Shown here: piece after piece, positions 16,876-25,511 of the stretch
Position numbering within the stretch: position 1 is the first letter of the stretch
Layout of the letters: each line of letters starts with the position of its first letter
NCBI RefSeq assembly: GCF_024181585.1
Contig: NZ_CP054258.1
Coordinates: 1,054,001 to 1,118,000 of the forward strand
Length of the DNA stretch: 64,000 nucleotides
Source of the DNA: Treponema socranskii subsp. buccale
GTDB taxonomy: Bacteria; Spirochaetota; Spirochaetia; Treponematales; Treponemataceae
Direction of reading: 5' to 3'
Program-made: the position numbers and the translations under genes
The notes under the pieces: generated by a model
The model's database searches: none
What the model was told of the DNA's origin: nothing
The model's input: only the letters and a program-made list of their open reading frames with translations

Positions 16876-18639
16876 ATGAAAAAGATTTTAAAGGGACTGT
16901 TTGCGGCGTTGTTCGCTTCGACGGTTTTGTTTACCGTGTGGCCGCAAAGTGCTTCGATGAAAAACGGAACGTATACCGGAACGGGCGAGGGCAAGGGCGG
17001 AAAGATAACGGTGCAGGTAACCGTCAAAAAGAACGCGATCGCCGACATCAAAGTGCTTTCTCACAACGAAACGCCGGGCTTCGACAAAGCGATGGACACG
17101 CTTAAAGCGGCGGTAATAAAATCGAACAGTACGGTAGTCGATACGGTTTCGGGCTGTACGCTCACTTCGAAAGGCTTTCTCGCTGCGGTGAATGCGGCGG
17201 TCGCACAGGCGGGCGGAGAACTGAAAGCGAATAAAAAAGCTGCCGCAGCGCCGAAAGCAAAAGCAAAGAAAATCAAAACCGAAACGCACGACGTCATCGT
17301 CATCGGTGCGGGCGGCGCGGGACTTGCAGCTGCAATCGAAGCGAAAGAAGCGGGCGCCGACGTTATCGTTTTGGAAAAGATGCCGATGGCCGGAGGCAAT
17401 ACGCTCATTTCGGGAGCCGAAATGGCGGCTCCGGGCAACTGGCTCCAAAAGCGGGACGGCATCGAAGACAGCGTTGCTCGCTTCGAACAGGATATGATGA
17501 AAGGCGGCGACAATATCAATAACCCCGAACTCGTGCACGTCGTCGCGTCGAATGCGCTTGCCGGCGCGGAATGGCTCAGGGACAAATGCGGTGTCGTATG
17601 GGAAAACGCGCTGATGTTTTTCGGCGGACATTCGGTAAAGCGCAGTTTGATTCCGGCCGGTGCGAGCGGCAAAGAACTCATCACCAAGATGCTCGCCAAA
17701 GCGGAAAAGCTCGGCATTCCCATCGTATACAGCACACCCGCAGTCGCGTTCGTGCAGGATGCGAAAGGACGCGTTACCGGAGTTTCAGCCGAAAGCAAGA
17801 CGACGAACTACACCTTTTATGCGAAAAAAGGCGTCGTGCTCGCAACCGGCGGCTTCGGTTCGAACCTTGAGATGCGCAAAAAATACAATCCCGCAGTCGA
17901 TGAAAATATCCTTTCGACGAATACGGTCGGCAGCACGGGCGACGGTATCGTGATGTCCGAAAAGATCGGAGCGGCCCTCGTCGATATGCAGTATATCCAA
18001 ACCTACCCGATATGCGATCCGCTTACGGGCACGCTTTTGTATTTCGACGACGCACGCCTCTACGGACACAGCGTTATCGTAAACAAAGAAGGCAAGCGCT
18101 TTGTCGAAGAACTCGGACGCCGCGACGTTATGTCCATGGCGATCAAAGCGCAGACGGGACATTGCTGCTATGAAATCATCGATCAAAAAGGCTACGATGA
18201 AAGTCATCTGGAAGAAAACCACGCGGCCGAAATCGCTTATTTGTACAAAAACAAATTGTTGGTAAAAGCCGATACGCTTGAAAAAGCGGCGGAATTTTTC
18301 GGCATCGATGCAAAAGAGATGATCGCGACCGTCGACCGCTACAACAGCTACGTCGCGCAGGGCAAAGATCCCGAATTCAATAAACGCAGCTTGACCTTCC
18401 CGATCGAAAAAGCGCCGTTTTATATTTTGAAAGCAGTGCCCGCCGTACACCACACGATGGGCGGCGTCAAAATCAACAGCCAAGCGCAAGTTATAAAAAC
18501 CGACGGTACGGTGATCCCCGGTTTGTATGCCGCGGGAGAAGTGACCGGAGGCGTCCACGGCAAAAACCGCTTGGGCAGCGACGCGATCGCCGACATCATC
18601 GTGTTCGGCCGCATCGCGGGAAAAAACGCGGCAAAGTAA
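16876..18639 (+). CDS. exported flavoprotein reductase (FMN-binding plus fumarate reductase/flavocytochrome c FAD domain)
   Basis: 587 residues. An N-terminal signal peptide (MKKILKGLFAALFASTVLFT) is followed by a small FMN-binding domain (about 30-115) with the SGCT(L)TS motif where FMN is attached through a serine/threonine phosphoester. An Ala/Lys-rich linker leads to an FAD domain (VIVIGAGGAGLAAAIEAKEAG, about 143-163) and the fumarate-reductase catalytic region (HHTMGGVKINSQ, GLYAAGEVTGGVHGKNRLG). No heme CXXCH motif is present. Such enzymes reduce fumarate, urocanate, acrylate or similar acceptors outside the cytoplasm. It starts at ATG 16876 behind GGAGGA; the in-frame ATG at 16858 precedes that site. 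Confidence 0.88.
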   Translation: MKKILKGLFAALFASTVLFTVWPQSASMKNGTYTGTGEGKGGKITVQVTVKKNAIADIKVLSHNETPGFDKAMDTLKAAVIKSNSTVVDTVSGCTLTSKGFLAAVNAAVAQAGGELKANKKAAAAPKAKAKKIKTETHDVIVIGAGGAGLAAAIEAKEAGADVIVLEKMPMAGGNTLISGAEMAAPGNWLQKRDGIEDSVARFEQDMMKGGDNINNPELVHVVASNALAGAEWLRDKCGVVWENALMFFGGHSVKRSLIPAGASGKELITKMLAKAEKLGIPIVYSTPAVAFVQDAKGRVTGVSAESKTTNYTFYAKKGVVLATGGFGSNLEMRKKYNPAVDENILSTNTVGSTGDGIVMSEKIGAALVDMQYIQTYPICDPLTGTLLYFDDARLYGHSVIVNKEGKRFVEELGRRDVMSMAIKAQTGHCCYEIIDQKGYDESHLEENHAAEIAYLYKNKLLVKADTLEKAAEFFGIDAKEMIATVDRYNSYVAQGKDPEFNKRSLTFPIEKAPFYILKAVPAVHHTMGGVKINSQAQVIKTDGTVIPGLYAAGEVTGGVHGKNRLGSDAIADIIVFGRIAGKNAAK

Positions 18640-18661
18640 GCGGTTTGTAACAGAAACGACG

Positions 18662-18700
18662 GTTCGGCGGCAGCGAAAGCGATTTCGAATGCTGCCGAAC
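18662..18700 (+). terminator. possible hairpin after the flavoprotein gene
   Basis: GTTCGGCGGCAG (18662-18673) can pair with CTGCCGAAC (18692-18700) leaving a 3-nt bulge, 23 bp after the stop. There is no T run, so only a weak terminator call is justified. Confidence 0.35.
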
Positions 18701-19008
18701 TTGTGGGCGGGTGCCGGGAAATTAGGATAGCTTATTTGCCGGGTTTTCACGGAAAGGGAGAACAGGGTTCCTTTCTTAATGAAAACAAATATCGATTTTG
18801 AAAATCGTGTCAGGCGATGTTTTTCTTAATAGTATCAATCTAAATTATTCCGATTAATAAAATCTTATCGGTATCATATCATTTAAAAAAATGAAAATAT
18901 AAAACATGTTTATACTTTCCCCATAAACAAAATGACAACAACTCTTAATGTCAATAAAAATTTACTTTTTCTTTACAATTTCGGAAAAGTCGATACATAA
19001 TATAAGTC
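18701..19008. other. A+T-rich intergenic region before the PTS operon
   Basis: About 310 bp with no open frame of note. The composition changes from G+C-rich to strongly A+T-rich near 18780. It ends in a candidate promoter, TTTACA (18972-18977), 18-bp spacer, CATAAT (18996-19001), directly against the ATG at 19009. Confidence 0.45.
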
Positions 19009-20556
19009 ATGAATATCGGTGACTCAAAGATAATAAGTATTCTGAATGTACTTCTTGATGCATCCGATTATATTTCCTCTGTAATAATCGCCGAAAAAAT
19101 AGGTGCAAGCGAAAGCACTTTTTTCCGGCTATTGCCGCAAATTGAAAAATATATTCAACCGTATGACCTGTCCCTTGTAAAATTACGCGGCAAGGGATTT
19201 ATGCTCACGGGAAGTAAAAATGCAAAGGAAACCCTTATCAATGATTTTGAGCGTAAAAACTATTCTCAGGAATTTTCTCTGGAAGAAAAAAGTTTTTTGG
19301 TGCTGCTTTATCTTTTGAATGAAAAAGACACGGTGAAAATTGCGTCACTTGCCCGACGCCTTAATATTTCGGAAACGGGTGTGTCAAAAATACTTACCGA
19401 GCTTGAACAAAATCTTAAAAAATCCGGCTGCGTCATTTTGCGTAAAAGAGGAGTCGGAACATATATCAGCGGAAATGAAATCGCTGCACGGCAAGCGGCT
19501 TTGAATACGGCTTGTCTCTATCTGAATTTTAATGAATTTATGAGTTTATTGTATACTTATATTCATAAACCGGCAATCCCTGAAAACAGACTTAAAATCT
19601 ATACTTTTACGTGCGCCGTGTTTGAATATCTAAACGAAAAAACACATATAAAGCAAAATTTCGATTTTGTGGAAAAAATCGAAACGCTCTCATCAACTTC
19701 TTTTTCGGATATAGACTTTGTACTCTTGTTTTTATGTGTCAGTATTATGGAGTTCCGCTGTGCCAACGGTTTTTTTGTGGCGCCTCGTAAAGACGATAAA
19801 GCATATGAAGATGATCAGATAAGTACTGAGATAAAACAAACCTGCCGTTCTTTGCATTTTTTAATAAGTGAAAATGATTATGCCGACACCGAAACGCTGT
19901 TTTTTACGGAAATTTTACAAAGCACCGAAGCTGCGGCAAGTATGTTTAAAAACCAAAAGCAATACGTCCAAATTGCAGGAAATTTTGTATCGTTTATAGA
20001 AGCGTCTTTAGACGGATACGTTACCGAACATAAAAAAGTTGCCTATATCATATATTTACAACTAAGGCATCTATTAAAAAATCACCGGCAGCTTTTTTCG
20101 ATACAGGAATATGCAGCGTCATTTGCCGAAAATATTTTAAATAATGACAATCGTATGCAAAAAATTGTAAAACCGGCTGCGGATTTTTTACAAGCGCGCC
20201 TTCATATCGATGTTTCCGAAAAAGAAGCCGGCGTTTTGCTGAGTTTTATAGCTCCTTTTTTTAAGTCGAATATAAAAAAAATATCGGCCGTTCTGGTCTG
20301 TGCCTCCGGTATCGTCGTGAGCAGCATTCTTAAAGAACGTATATGCAAGGAATTTCCCGAACTCGAGCTTATCGAAACGGTGTCCGTGCGAAAGCTCACC
20401 GATTCATACATAAAAGAAAAAGGCATTGATTTTATTATTTCCGTTATAGATACTGCGCCTTTATCGGTGCCCGCTGTTTATATATCCGTTCAGTTGGAAG
20501 ACTCGGACATACAAAAAATAAAAAATATACTGCTGAGTATACAAAGGGGAATCTAG
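19009..20556 (+). CDS. PRD-domain transcriptional regulator (BglG/MtlR-like) with EIIB-like domain
   Basis: 515 residues: N-terminal DNA-binding HTH units (about 20-60, and 100-150 with IASLARRLNISETGVSKIL), a central helical region fitting PTS regulation domains (about 180-410), and a C-terminal EIIB-like domain (VLVCASGIVVSSILKERI, with a possible phospho-cysteine near 427). There is no fused EIIA domain; the EIIA is the next gene. PRDs are phosphorylated by HPr and EII proteins, so this regulator probably reads the state of the PTS encoded downstream. No ribosome-binding site precedes the ATG. Codon use is more A+T-rich than in the preceding operon. Confidence 0.82.
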   Translation: MNIGDSKIISILNVLLDASDYISSVIIAEKIGASESTFFRLLPQIEKYIQPYDLSLVKLRGKGFMLTGSKNAKETLINDFERKNYSQEFSLEEKSFLVLLYLLNEKDTVKIASLARRLNISETGVSKILTELEQNLKKSGCVILRKRGVGTYISGNEIAARQAALNTACLYLNFNEFMSLLYTYIHKPAIPENRLKIYTFTCAVFEYLNEKTHIKQNFDFVEKIETLSSTSFSDIDFVLLFLCVSIMEFRCANGFFVAPRKDDKAYEDDQISTEIKQTCRSLHFLISENDYADTETLFFTEILQSTEAAASMFKNQKQYVQIAGNFVSFIEASLDGYVTEHKKVAYIIYLQLRHLLKNHRQLFSIQEYAASFAENILNNDNRMQKIVKPAADFLQARLHIDVSEKEAGVLLSFIAPFFKSNIKKISAVLVCASGIVVSSILKERICKEFPELELIETVSVRKLTDSYIKEKGIDFIISVIDTAPLSVPAVYISVQLEDSDIQKIKNILLSIQRGI

Positions 20557-20557
20557 T

Positions 20558-21022
20558 ATGCTTTCTGATTTTATTTTGCGACATAAAACTTTTTTGTTGC
20601 AAGCCGAAGCGGATACATGGCAAGATGCGGTAAAAAAATCTGCGGATTTACTGATAGATTCCGGATGTGCTTTGCCTGCATATTACGAAGCGATTCTCGA
20701 TGCGGTAAAAGAATTCGGTCCTTATTTTGTTATTGCCCCCGGAATAGCTATGCCGCATGCACGTCCCGAACAGGGGGCGCTTAAATTGGGATACGGCTTG
20801 GTGTGTTTGAAAAAACCCGTTTTTTTCGGTCATAAGGTAAACGATCCGGTTGACATCATTTTATGTATTGCGGCTCCTGATAAAAAGGCGCTGAACGAAC
20901 AGGCGATTATCGAAGTAATGACACTCTTTGACAATGACAAAGCTTTGTCCGGTTTGCGGAATGCGAAAACTGAAAGCGATCTGCAAAAAATCTTTCGCAT
21001 AAGTGAGGAGGAAAATACATGA
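20558..21022 (+). CDS. PTS EIIA component, ascorbate (UlaC/SgaA) type
   Basis: 154 residues of the fructose/mannitol-type EIIA fold. The phospho-accepting histidine is His67 in IAPGIAMPHARPE, the hallmark of the ascorbate/galactitol subset. It starts 1 nt after the regulator and overlaps the HPr gene by 4 bp, so the whole block is tightly coupled. It takes phosphate from HPr and hands it to the EIIB encoded at 22984. Confidence 0.9.
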   Translation: MLSDFILRHKTFLLQAEADTWQDAVKKSADLLIDSGCALPAYYEAILDAVKEFGPYFVIAPGIAMPHARPEQGALKLGYGLVCLKKPVFFGHKVNDPVDIILCIAAPDKKALNEQAIIEVMTLFDNDKALSGLRNAKTESDLQKIFRISEEENT

Positions 21023-21279
21023 TTTCAAAAGAAATAACCATACAAAATCCGACGGGTTTGCATACGCGTCCGGCAAACGATTTTGTAACGCTCGCAAATA
21101 CATTTCAATCGGATATTAACATTCGAAAAAATGAAAAAACGGCAAATGCAAAAAGTATAATCAAATTGCTGCGTATAGGAATTTCTCAAAACGATAGAGT
21201 TGTTTTGGAAGCCGACGGTGCTGATGAAGAAAAGGCCGTACAAGCGCTTACCGAATTTATTGATCGATTAGAAGAGTAA
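21019..21279 (+). CDS. ptsH: phosphocarrier protein HPr
   Basis: 86 residues, standard HPr length. Active-site His15 is in GLHTRPA and the regulatory serine Ser46 is in NAKSIIKLL, the site used by HPr kinase in Gram-positives and several spirochaetes. It lies between EIIA and EI genes in a transport operon rather than at a general pts locus. Confidence 0.95.
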   Translation: MISKEITIQNPTGLHTRPANDFVTLANTFQSDINIRKNEKTANAKSIIKLLRIGISQNDRVVLEADGADEEKAVQALTEFIDRLEE

Positions 21280-21286
21280 GAGCGGT

Positions 21287-22987
21287 ATGGAAAAGCGGAT
21301 AACGGGAAACGTGCTGTCCGATGGTGTGTGTGTCGGCTGCATCGTTAAGTGGACGGACGATTCGGCTCCTTTAGATTACTCGAAATCGCAAGCGGCGGAG
21401 GGGCGGCAGCCGTTTTTAAACGAAGATGCCGAATGCGATCGCTTCCGTGAAGTAAAAAACGCTGTTGCAGCGAAGTTGACTTCTCTTTTATCTTGTGCTG
21501 AAAACAGCACTGCTGCCGCAGACGACGCGGAAAGAGCTGAAATTATCCGCAGTTATATTGCTATATTAAACGATCCGGAACTTGAAAAAGACGTAGTGCA
21601 ACGCATACGGAAACAAAAAGTTTTTTTAACCGAAGCTTTAACGCTTACGGCACAAGAATATACCGACGATATGAGCGCACTTGAAGACGAGTATTTAAAA
21701 CAGCGGGCGCAGGATTTTGAACAACTGTTTGCCATGCTTTTGTCGTATGCTTCGGGACATGTGCAAAAAAGAGCACGCATAGAAAAACCTTGCATACTCG
21801 CGGTGAAAGCGCTCAGTCCGATAGATATGTCCGAAATCGATAAAAATTTACTGCTCGGTATTATCAGCGAAGAAGGGGGCAAAACCTCTCATACCGCTAT
21901 TATCGCACGCTCCTACGCCATACCGATGATTTCCGGCATCCCATACGCGGAAATTAAGGAAGACGACAAAGCCGTTATCGACACGGAAAAAAAACTGTGC
22001 GTGCTTAATCCGGAAGCTGCAACCGCTTCTTTTTATACCGAAAAAACCGTGCAGTTACAAAAAGAAAAAGAATATTTTAACACTTTAGTTGAACAACGCG
22101 CCGTAACTGAAAACGGCGTACACATAGAACTTATGGCAAATATCGGTTCGGTTCAGGAAGTTTCTCGAGCCGTCGCACAAAGGGTGGACGGTATCGGCTT
22201 ATTCCGTACAGAATTTTTATTAAGCGAAGCCGGAACGGATTTTCCGTCAGAGGAAAATCAATTTAAAATCTACCGTGCCGTACTGCAAGCGATGGACGGA
22301 AAAAGCGTAACAATCAGAACCTTTGATATCGGCGGTGATAAAGTGTATCCGTGCGTGCATTTACCTAAAGAGGAAAACCCTTTTTTGGGATGGCGCGGCA
22401 TCCGTTATTGTACGGATAATATCAAACTGTTTTTTCCTCAACTCCGTGCCCTGCTGCGTGCGGCCGTATACGGCAATTTATACATTATGTTTCCGATGAT
22501 TACAACGGAAGAAGAAGTAAAAAACCTGCTTTCTTTAGTTGAACGTATAAAAAAAGATTTGCATAAAGAAAAGATTCCTTTCGGTCAAAATGTAAAAATC
22601 GGGATTATGATTGAAACACCTGCCGCAGCATTAATTGCGGATACGCTTGCGCAAAGCGTCGATTTTTTCAGTATCGGTACCAACGATTTAACGCAATACA
22701 CACTGGCAGCCGACCGCAATAATGCAAAGGTTGCTCATTTGTATCGGGAAAACCATCCTGCAGTTTTGCAGTTAATTAAGATGACAATAGATGCAGGGAA
22801 AAAATATAAAAAGCATGTGTGTGTATGCGGTGAAATGGCGGGTAATCCGCTTTTTACACAAACACTTTTGAATTTGGGATTACGCTGCTTCAGTATGACA
22901 CCGGCAAATATTCAAAAGATAAAAAAAGAGATTCTTTCGGCAAAAATTATGGATGCCGATAAGAAGCAAAAAAAGGAGGTGCGATGA
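21287..22987 (+). CDS. ptsI: PTS enzyme I (phosphoenolpyruvate-protein phosphotransferase)
   Basis: 566 residues. The phospho-histidine is His202 in GGKTSHTAIIARS; the PEP-binding barrel has VDGIGLFRTEFLL, SIGTNDLTQYTLAADRNN and VCVCGEMAGNP. The N-terminal HPr-binding domain seems complete, with an acidic/alanine-rich insert around residues 70-85. It starts 7 nt after ptsH and overlaps the EIIB gene by 4 bp. It initiates the phosphate relay from PEP to HPr, EIIA, EIIB and the sugar. Confidence 0.95.
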   Translation: MEKRITGNVLSDGVCVGCIVKWTDDSAPLDYSKSQAAEGRQPFLNEDAECDRFREVKNAVAAKLTSLLSCAENSTAAADDAERAEIIRSYIAILNDPELEKDVVQRIRKQKVFLTEALTLTAQEYTDDMSALEDEYLKQRAQDFEQLFAMLLSYASGHVQKRARIEKPCILAVKALSPIDMSEIDKNLLLGIISEEGGKTSHTAIIARSYAIPMISGIPYAEIKEDDKAVIDTEKKLCVLNPEAATASFYTEKTVQLQKEKEYFNTLVEQRAVTENGVHIELMANIGSVQEVSRAVAQRVDGIGLFRTEFLLSEAGTDFPSEENQFKIYRAVLQAMDGKSVTIRTFDIGGDKVYPCVHLPKEENPFLGWRGIRYCTDNIKLFFPQLRALLRAAVYGNLYIMFPMITTEEEVKNLLSLVERIKKDLHKEKIPFGQNVKIGIMIETPAAALIADTLAQSVDFFSIGTNDLTQYTLAADRNNAKVAHLYRENHPAVLQLIKMTIDAGKKYKKHVCVCGEMAGNPLFTQTLLNLGLRCFSMTPANIQKIKKEILSAKIMDADKKQKKEVR

Positions 22988-23265
22988 AACGGGGGTTAAT
23001 TGTATGTCGAACCGGCATGGGAAGCAGTATGATGCTTAGAATTAAGGTGGATCAGGTTATTCGTGAAAATGGCTATCAACTGGAATTGGTTCATGATGCT
23101 TTAAGCGGTATTGAGCAATACCACGATGTAGACGTTGTTATTACTATGAGTGATCTGGTACCGGAGATTGAGGGAAAGTTTAAATACTGTATCGGCATCG
23201 AAAATATTTTGGATAAAGAGGCAATAAAAAACAAACTTGACAATTTTTTTGCCGAACAGTCTTGA
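22984..23265 (+). CDS. ulaB: PTS EIIB component, ascorbate (UlaB/SgaB) type
   Basis: 93 residues with the P-loop-like phospho-cysteine motif VCRTGMGSSMMLR (Cys8). Length and motif match the lactate/ascorbate EIIB group. It overlaps ptsI by 4 bp and precedes the EIIC gene by 47 nt. Confidence 0.9.
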   Translation: MKRGLIVCRTGMGSSMMLRIKVDQVIRENGYQLELVHDALSGIEQYHDVDVVITMSDLVPEIEGKFKYCIGIENILDKEAIKNKLDNFFAEQS

Positions 23266-23312
23266 AAACAATTTTTGGAGTAAAAGAAAATTAAATACAG
23301 GAGGAAAGAATT

Positions 23313-24596
23313 ATGCAAACTATTTGGAATCTTGTACACTTTGTCGTGTTCCAGTTGCTTGGGCAAGCATCATTACTTGTCGGCCTTATGGCTTTGATCG
23401 GTTTATTGTTGCAAAAAAAATCACCGAGCGCGGTTATTACCGGAACGACGAAAACAATTGTCGGATTTCTTATTTTCGGTATTGGCGGCGGTGCCGCTGT
23501 TGGAGCTCTTGCTAATTTCCAACAGCTATTCGCGACAGGGTTTAATCTTCAAGGCGTTTTGCCGCTTGCTGAAGCGATTACCGGTATGGCTCAAAAAAAT
23601 TTAGGCACGATCATAACTCTTATTATGGTGCTGGGATTTTGCGCCAACTTGTTAATTGCGCGCGTAACGAAATTTAAATTTATATTTCTTACCGGCCAAC
23701 ATAATTTGTTCTTAGCTGCACTTCTATCCGTATCGTTAAAAGCAGTCGGTTTAAACGATGTACTCACTGTAATAATCGGCTCTATCATACTCGGATTTGC
23801 CGCAGCAATATACCCTGCAATTGCCCATCCTTTTATGAAAAAAGTTACAGGAAGCGATGAACTTGCTATCGGACATTATTGCACCTTAACATACGCGCTT
23901 TCCGGCTGGATAGGATCAAAAGTGGGTAACCCTGAAGAAAGCACGGAAAAATTAAAACTACCCGGTTGGCTTTCGATTTTTAAAGATTATATCGTATCTA
24001 TCGCTCTTTCTATCATTATTTTTTACTATATATCCGCCTTTTCAGCCGGTAAAGAAGCTGTGCAAAAAATTGCAGGCGATACGCATTGGTTGTTGTTCCC
24101 TCTGATGCAAGGTCTTATGTTTACCGGTGCCGTATATGTAATTATTACCGGTGTACGTCTGATGTTATCGGAACTTGTGCCGGCCTTTGTCGGTATTTCT
24201 GAAAAGTTCATTCCCAATGCAAAACCGGCGTTGGATTGCCCTGTGGTGTTCCCTTATGCTCCGACCGCAACAGTGATCGGCTTTATTTCCGCTTATGTTG
24301 CCGGGTTGATTTGCATGGCTGTCTTTTCTCTGTTGGGGACCGTGGTTATCATTCCCGTTGCAATACCTTATTTCTTTATCGGTGCAACTGCAGGGGTTTT
24401 CGGTAATGCAACCGGCGGTTGGAAAGGCGCTATTGCCGGCGGCTTTGTAACCGGTATTCTCATTGCCGTAGGCCCGGCTCTTATGTATCCTGTTTTTGCA
24501 AAGATGGGACTTGCCGGATCGGCATTCCCGGAAACGGACTTTGTTGTAATCGGTTTGGTTATTTACTATCTCGGTAAACTTTTCGGAAAGATCTAG
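23313..24596 (+). CDS. ulaA: PTS EIIC permease, ascorbate (UlaA/SgaT) type
   Basis: 427 residues with about 11 hydrophobic segments. Family-type sequences include GQASLLVGLMALIGLLLQKK near the N terminus, FLTGQHNLFLAALL and the C-terminal GNATGGWKGAIAGGFVTG. It moves the substrate while EIIB phosphorylates it. Substrate assignment to L-ascorbate is by family only; no UlaG lactonase or UlaD/E/F genes are seen here. It starts at ATG 23313 with GGAGG 8 nt upstream. Confidence 0.88.
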   Translation: MQTIWNLVHFVVFQLLGQASLLVGLMALIGLLLQKKSPSAVITGTTKTIVGFLIFGIGGGAAVGALANFQQLFATGFNLQGVLPLAEAITGMAQKNLGTIITLIMVLGFCANLLIARVTKFKFIFLTGQHNLFLAALLSVSLKAVGLNDVLTVIIGSIILGFAAAIYPAIAHPFMKKVTGSDELAIGHYCTLTYALSGWIGSKVGNPEESTEKLKLPGWLSIFKDYIVSIALSIIIFYYISAFSAGKEAVQKIAGDTHWLLFPLMQGLMFTGAVYVIITGVRLMLSELVPAFVGISEKFIPNAKPALDCPVVFPYAPTATVIGFISAYVAGLICMAVFSLLGTVVIIPVAIPYFFIGATAGVFGNATGGWKGAIAGGFVTGILIAVGPALMYPVFAKMGLAGSAFPETDFVVIGLVIYYLGKLFGKI

Positions 24597-24656
24597 GAAA
24601 TACTGATGAGATATTCCCTTATACGCGAAGGGAAATCGTATCGGTTTATGAAAAAT

Positions 24657-24687
24657 GTGAGGATGCTTAAAAGCAAAGCATCCTCAC
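24657..24687 (+). terminator. hairpin between EIIC and transketolase genes
   Basis: Perfect 12-bp stem (24657-24668 with 24676-24687) and a 7-nt loop, followed by TTATTAGAGG. It lies 61 bp after ulaA and 18 bp before the transketolase ATG. It could attenuate read-through or stabilise the upstream mRNA. Confidence 0.55.
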
Positions 24688-24704
24688 TTATTAGAGGTCG
24701 ATTT

Positions 24705-25511
24705 ATGGATGAGAAAAAAGATTTGCAAGCCGTTGCCGCTAAATGCCGAAAACGCATTATATCAATGATATACAAAGCAAACGCGGGTCATCCCGGCGGT
24801 TCTTTATCTATAGCAGATATTATTACCGTCATTTTTCAAAAATATATGACAAAGGATAAAAACGGCAAAGATAAATTTATCTTGTCGAAAGGTCATGCCG
24901 TGCCGGCCTTATATGCGATACTTTGTGAAAAAGGTTTGCTCGACGAAGGTCTTTTATCGCAATATAGGGCTGTTAACTCTCCTTTAGAAGGACATCCTTG
25001 GACAGTCAAATTGCCGAACGCAATCGATGCTACAACAGGATTGCTTGGGCAAGGGTTGTCCGTCGGGATGGGCATGGCGTTGGCAAAAAAACGCAACAAA
25101 GATCCTCATCGTGTTTTTGTTACAGTAGGCGACGGAGAAATTGAAGTCGGTCAATTTTGGGAAGCCGCAATGTTTGCGCCGTCTTTTGAGCTTGAAAATC
25201 TTGTGTGCATCATAGATCGCAACGGATTTTCATCCCATGGAAAGGTTACAGTACCGGAACCCTTGGCAGATAAAATGCAGAGTTTCGGCTGGCATTGCAT
25301 TAACATTGACGGGCATGATTTTGACGCTATTATCGACGCGCTGGATCCTGCACAGACAAAAAAACATCCTAAAAAACCTTTATGTATAATTGCAAAAACG
25401 GTCAAAGGCAAGGGAGTTCCCTATATGGAAAACAATCCCGCATGGCATAGCAAAGGCCTGTCCGATGATGAATACAAAAGCGCAATGGCGGCATTGGGAG
25501 AAGTAGTATGA
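24705..25511 (+). CDS. transketolase N-terminal subunit (second copy)
   Basis: 268 residues with the same architecture as the subunit at 14972: ANAGHPGGSLSIADII, LSKGHAVPALYAIL, GLLGQGLSVGMGMALAK and GDGEIEVGQFWEAAM. ATG 24705 follows AGAGG by 7 nt; upstream in-frame ATGs fall in the hairpin. Sequence divergence from the 14972 copy is large, so this is an old paralogue tied to the PTS operon, not a recent duplication. It probably processes the pentose phosphate made from the PTS substrate. Confidence 0.92.
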   Translation: MDEKKDLQAVAAKCRKRIISMIYKANAGHPGGSLSIADIITVIFQKYMTKDKNGKDKFILSKGHAVPALYAILCEKGLLDEGLLSQYRAVNSPLEGHPWTVKLPNAIDATTGLLGQGLSVGMGMALAKKRNKDPHRVFVTVGDGEIEVGQFWEAAMFAPSFELENLVCIIDRNGFSSHGKVTVPEPLADKMQSFGWHCINIDGHDFDAIIDALDPAQTKKHPKKPLCIIAKTVKGKGVPYMENNPAWHSKGLSDDEYKSAMAALGEVV

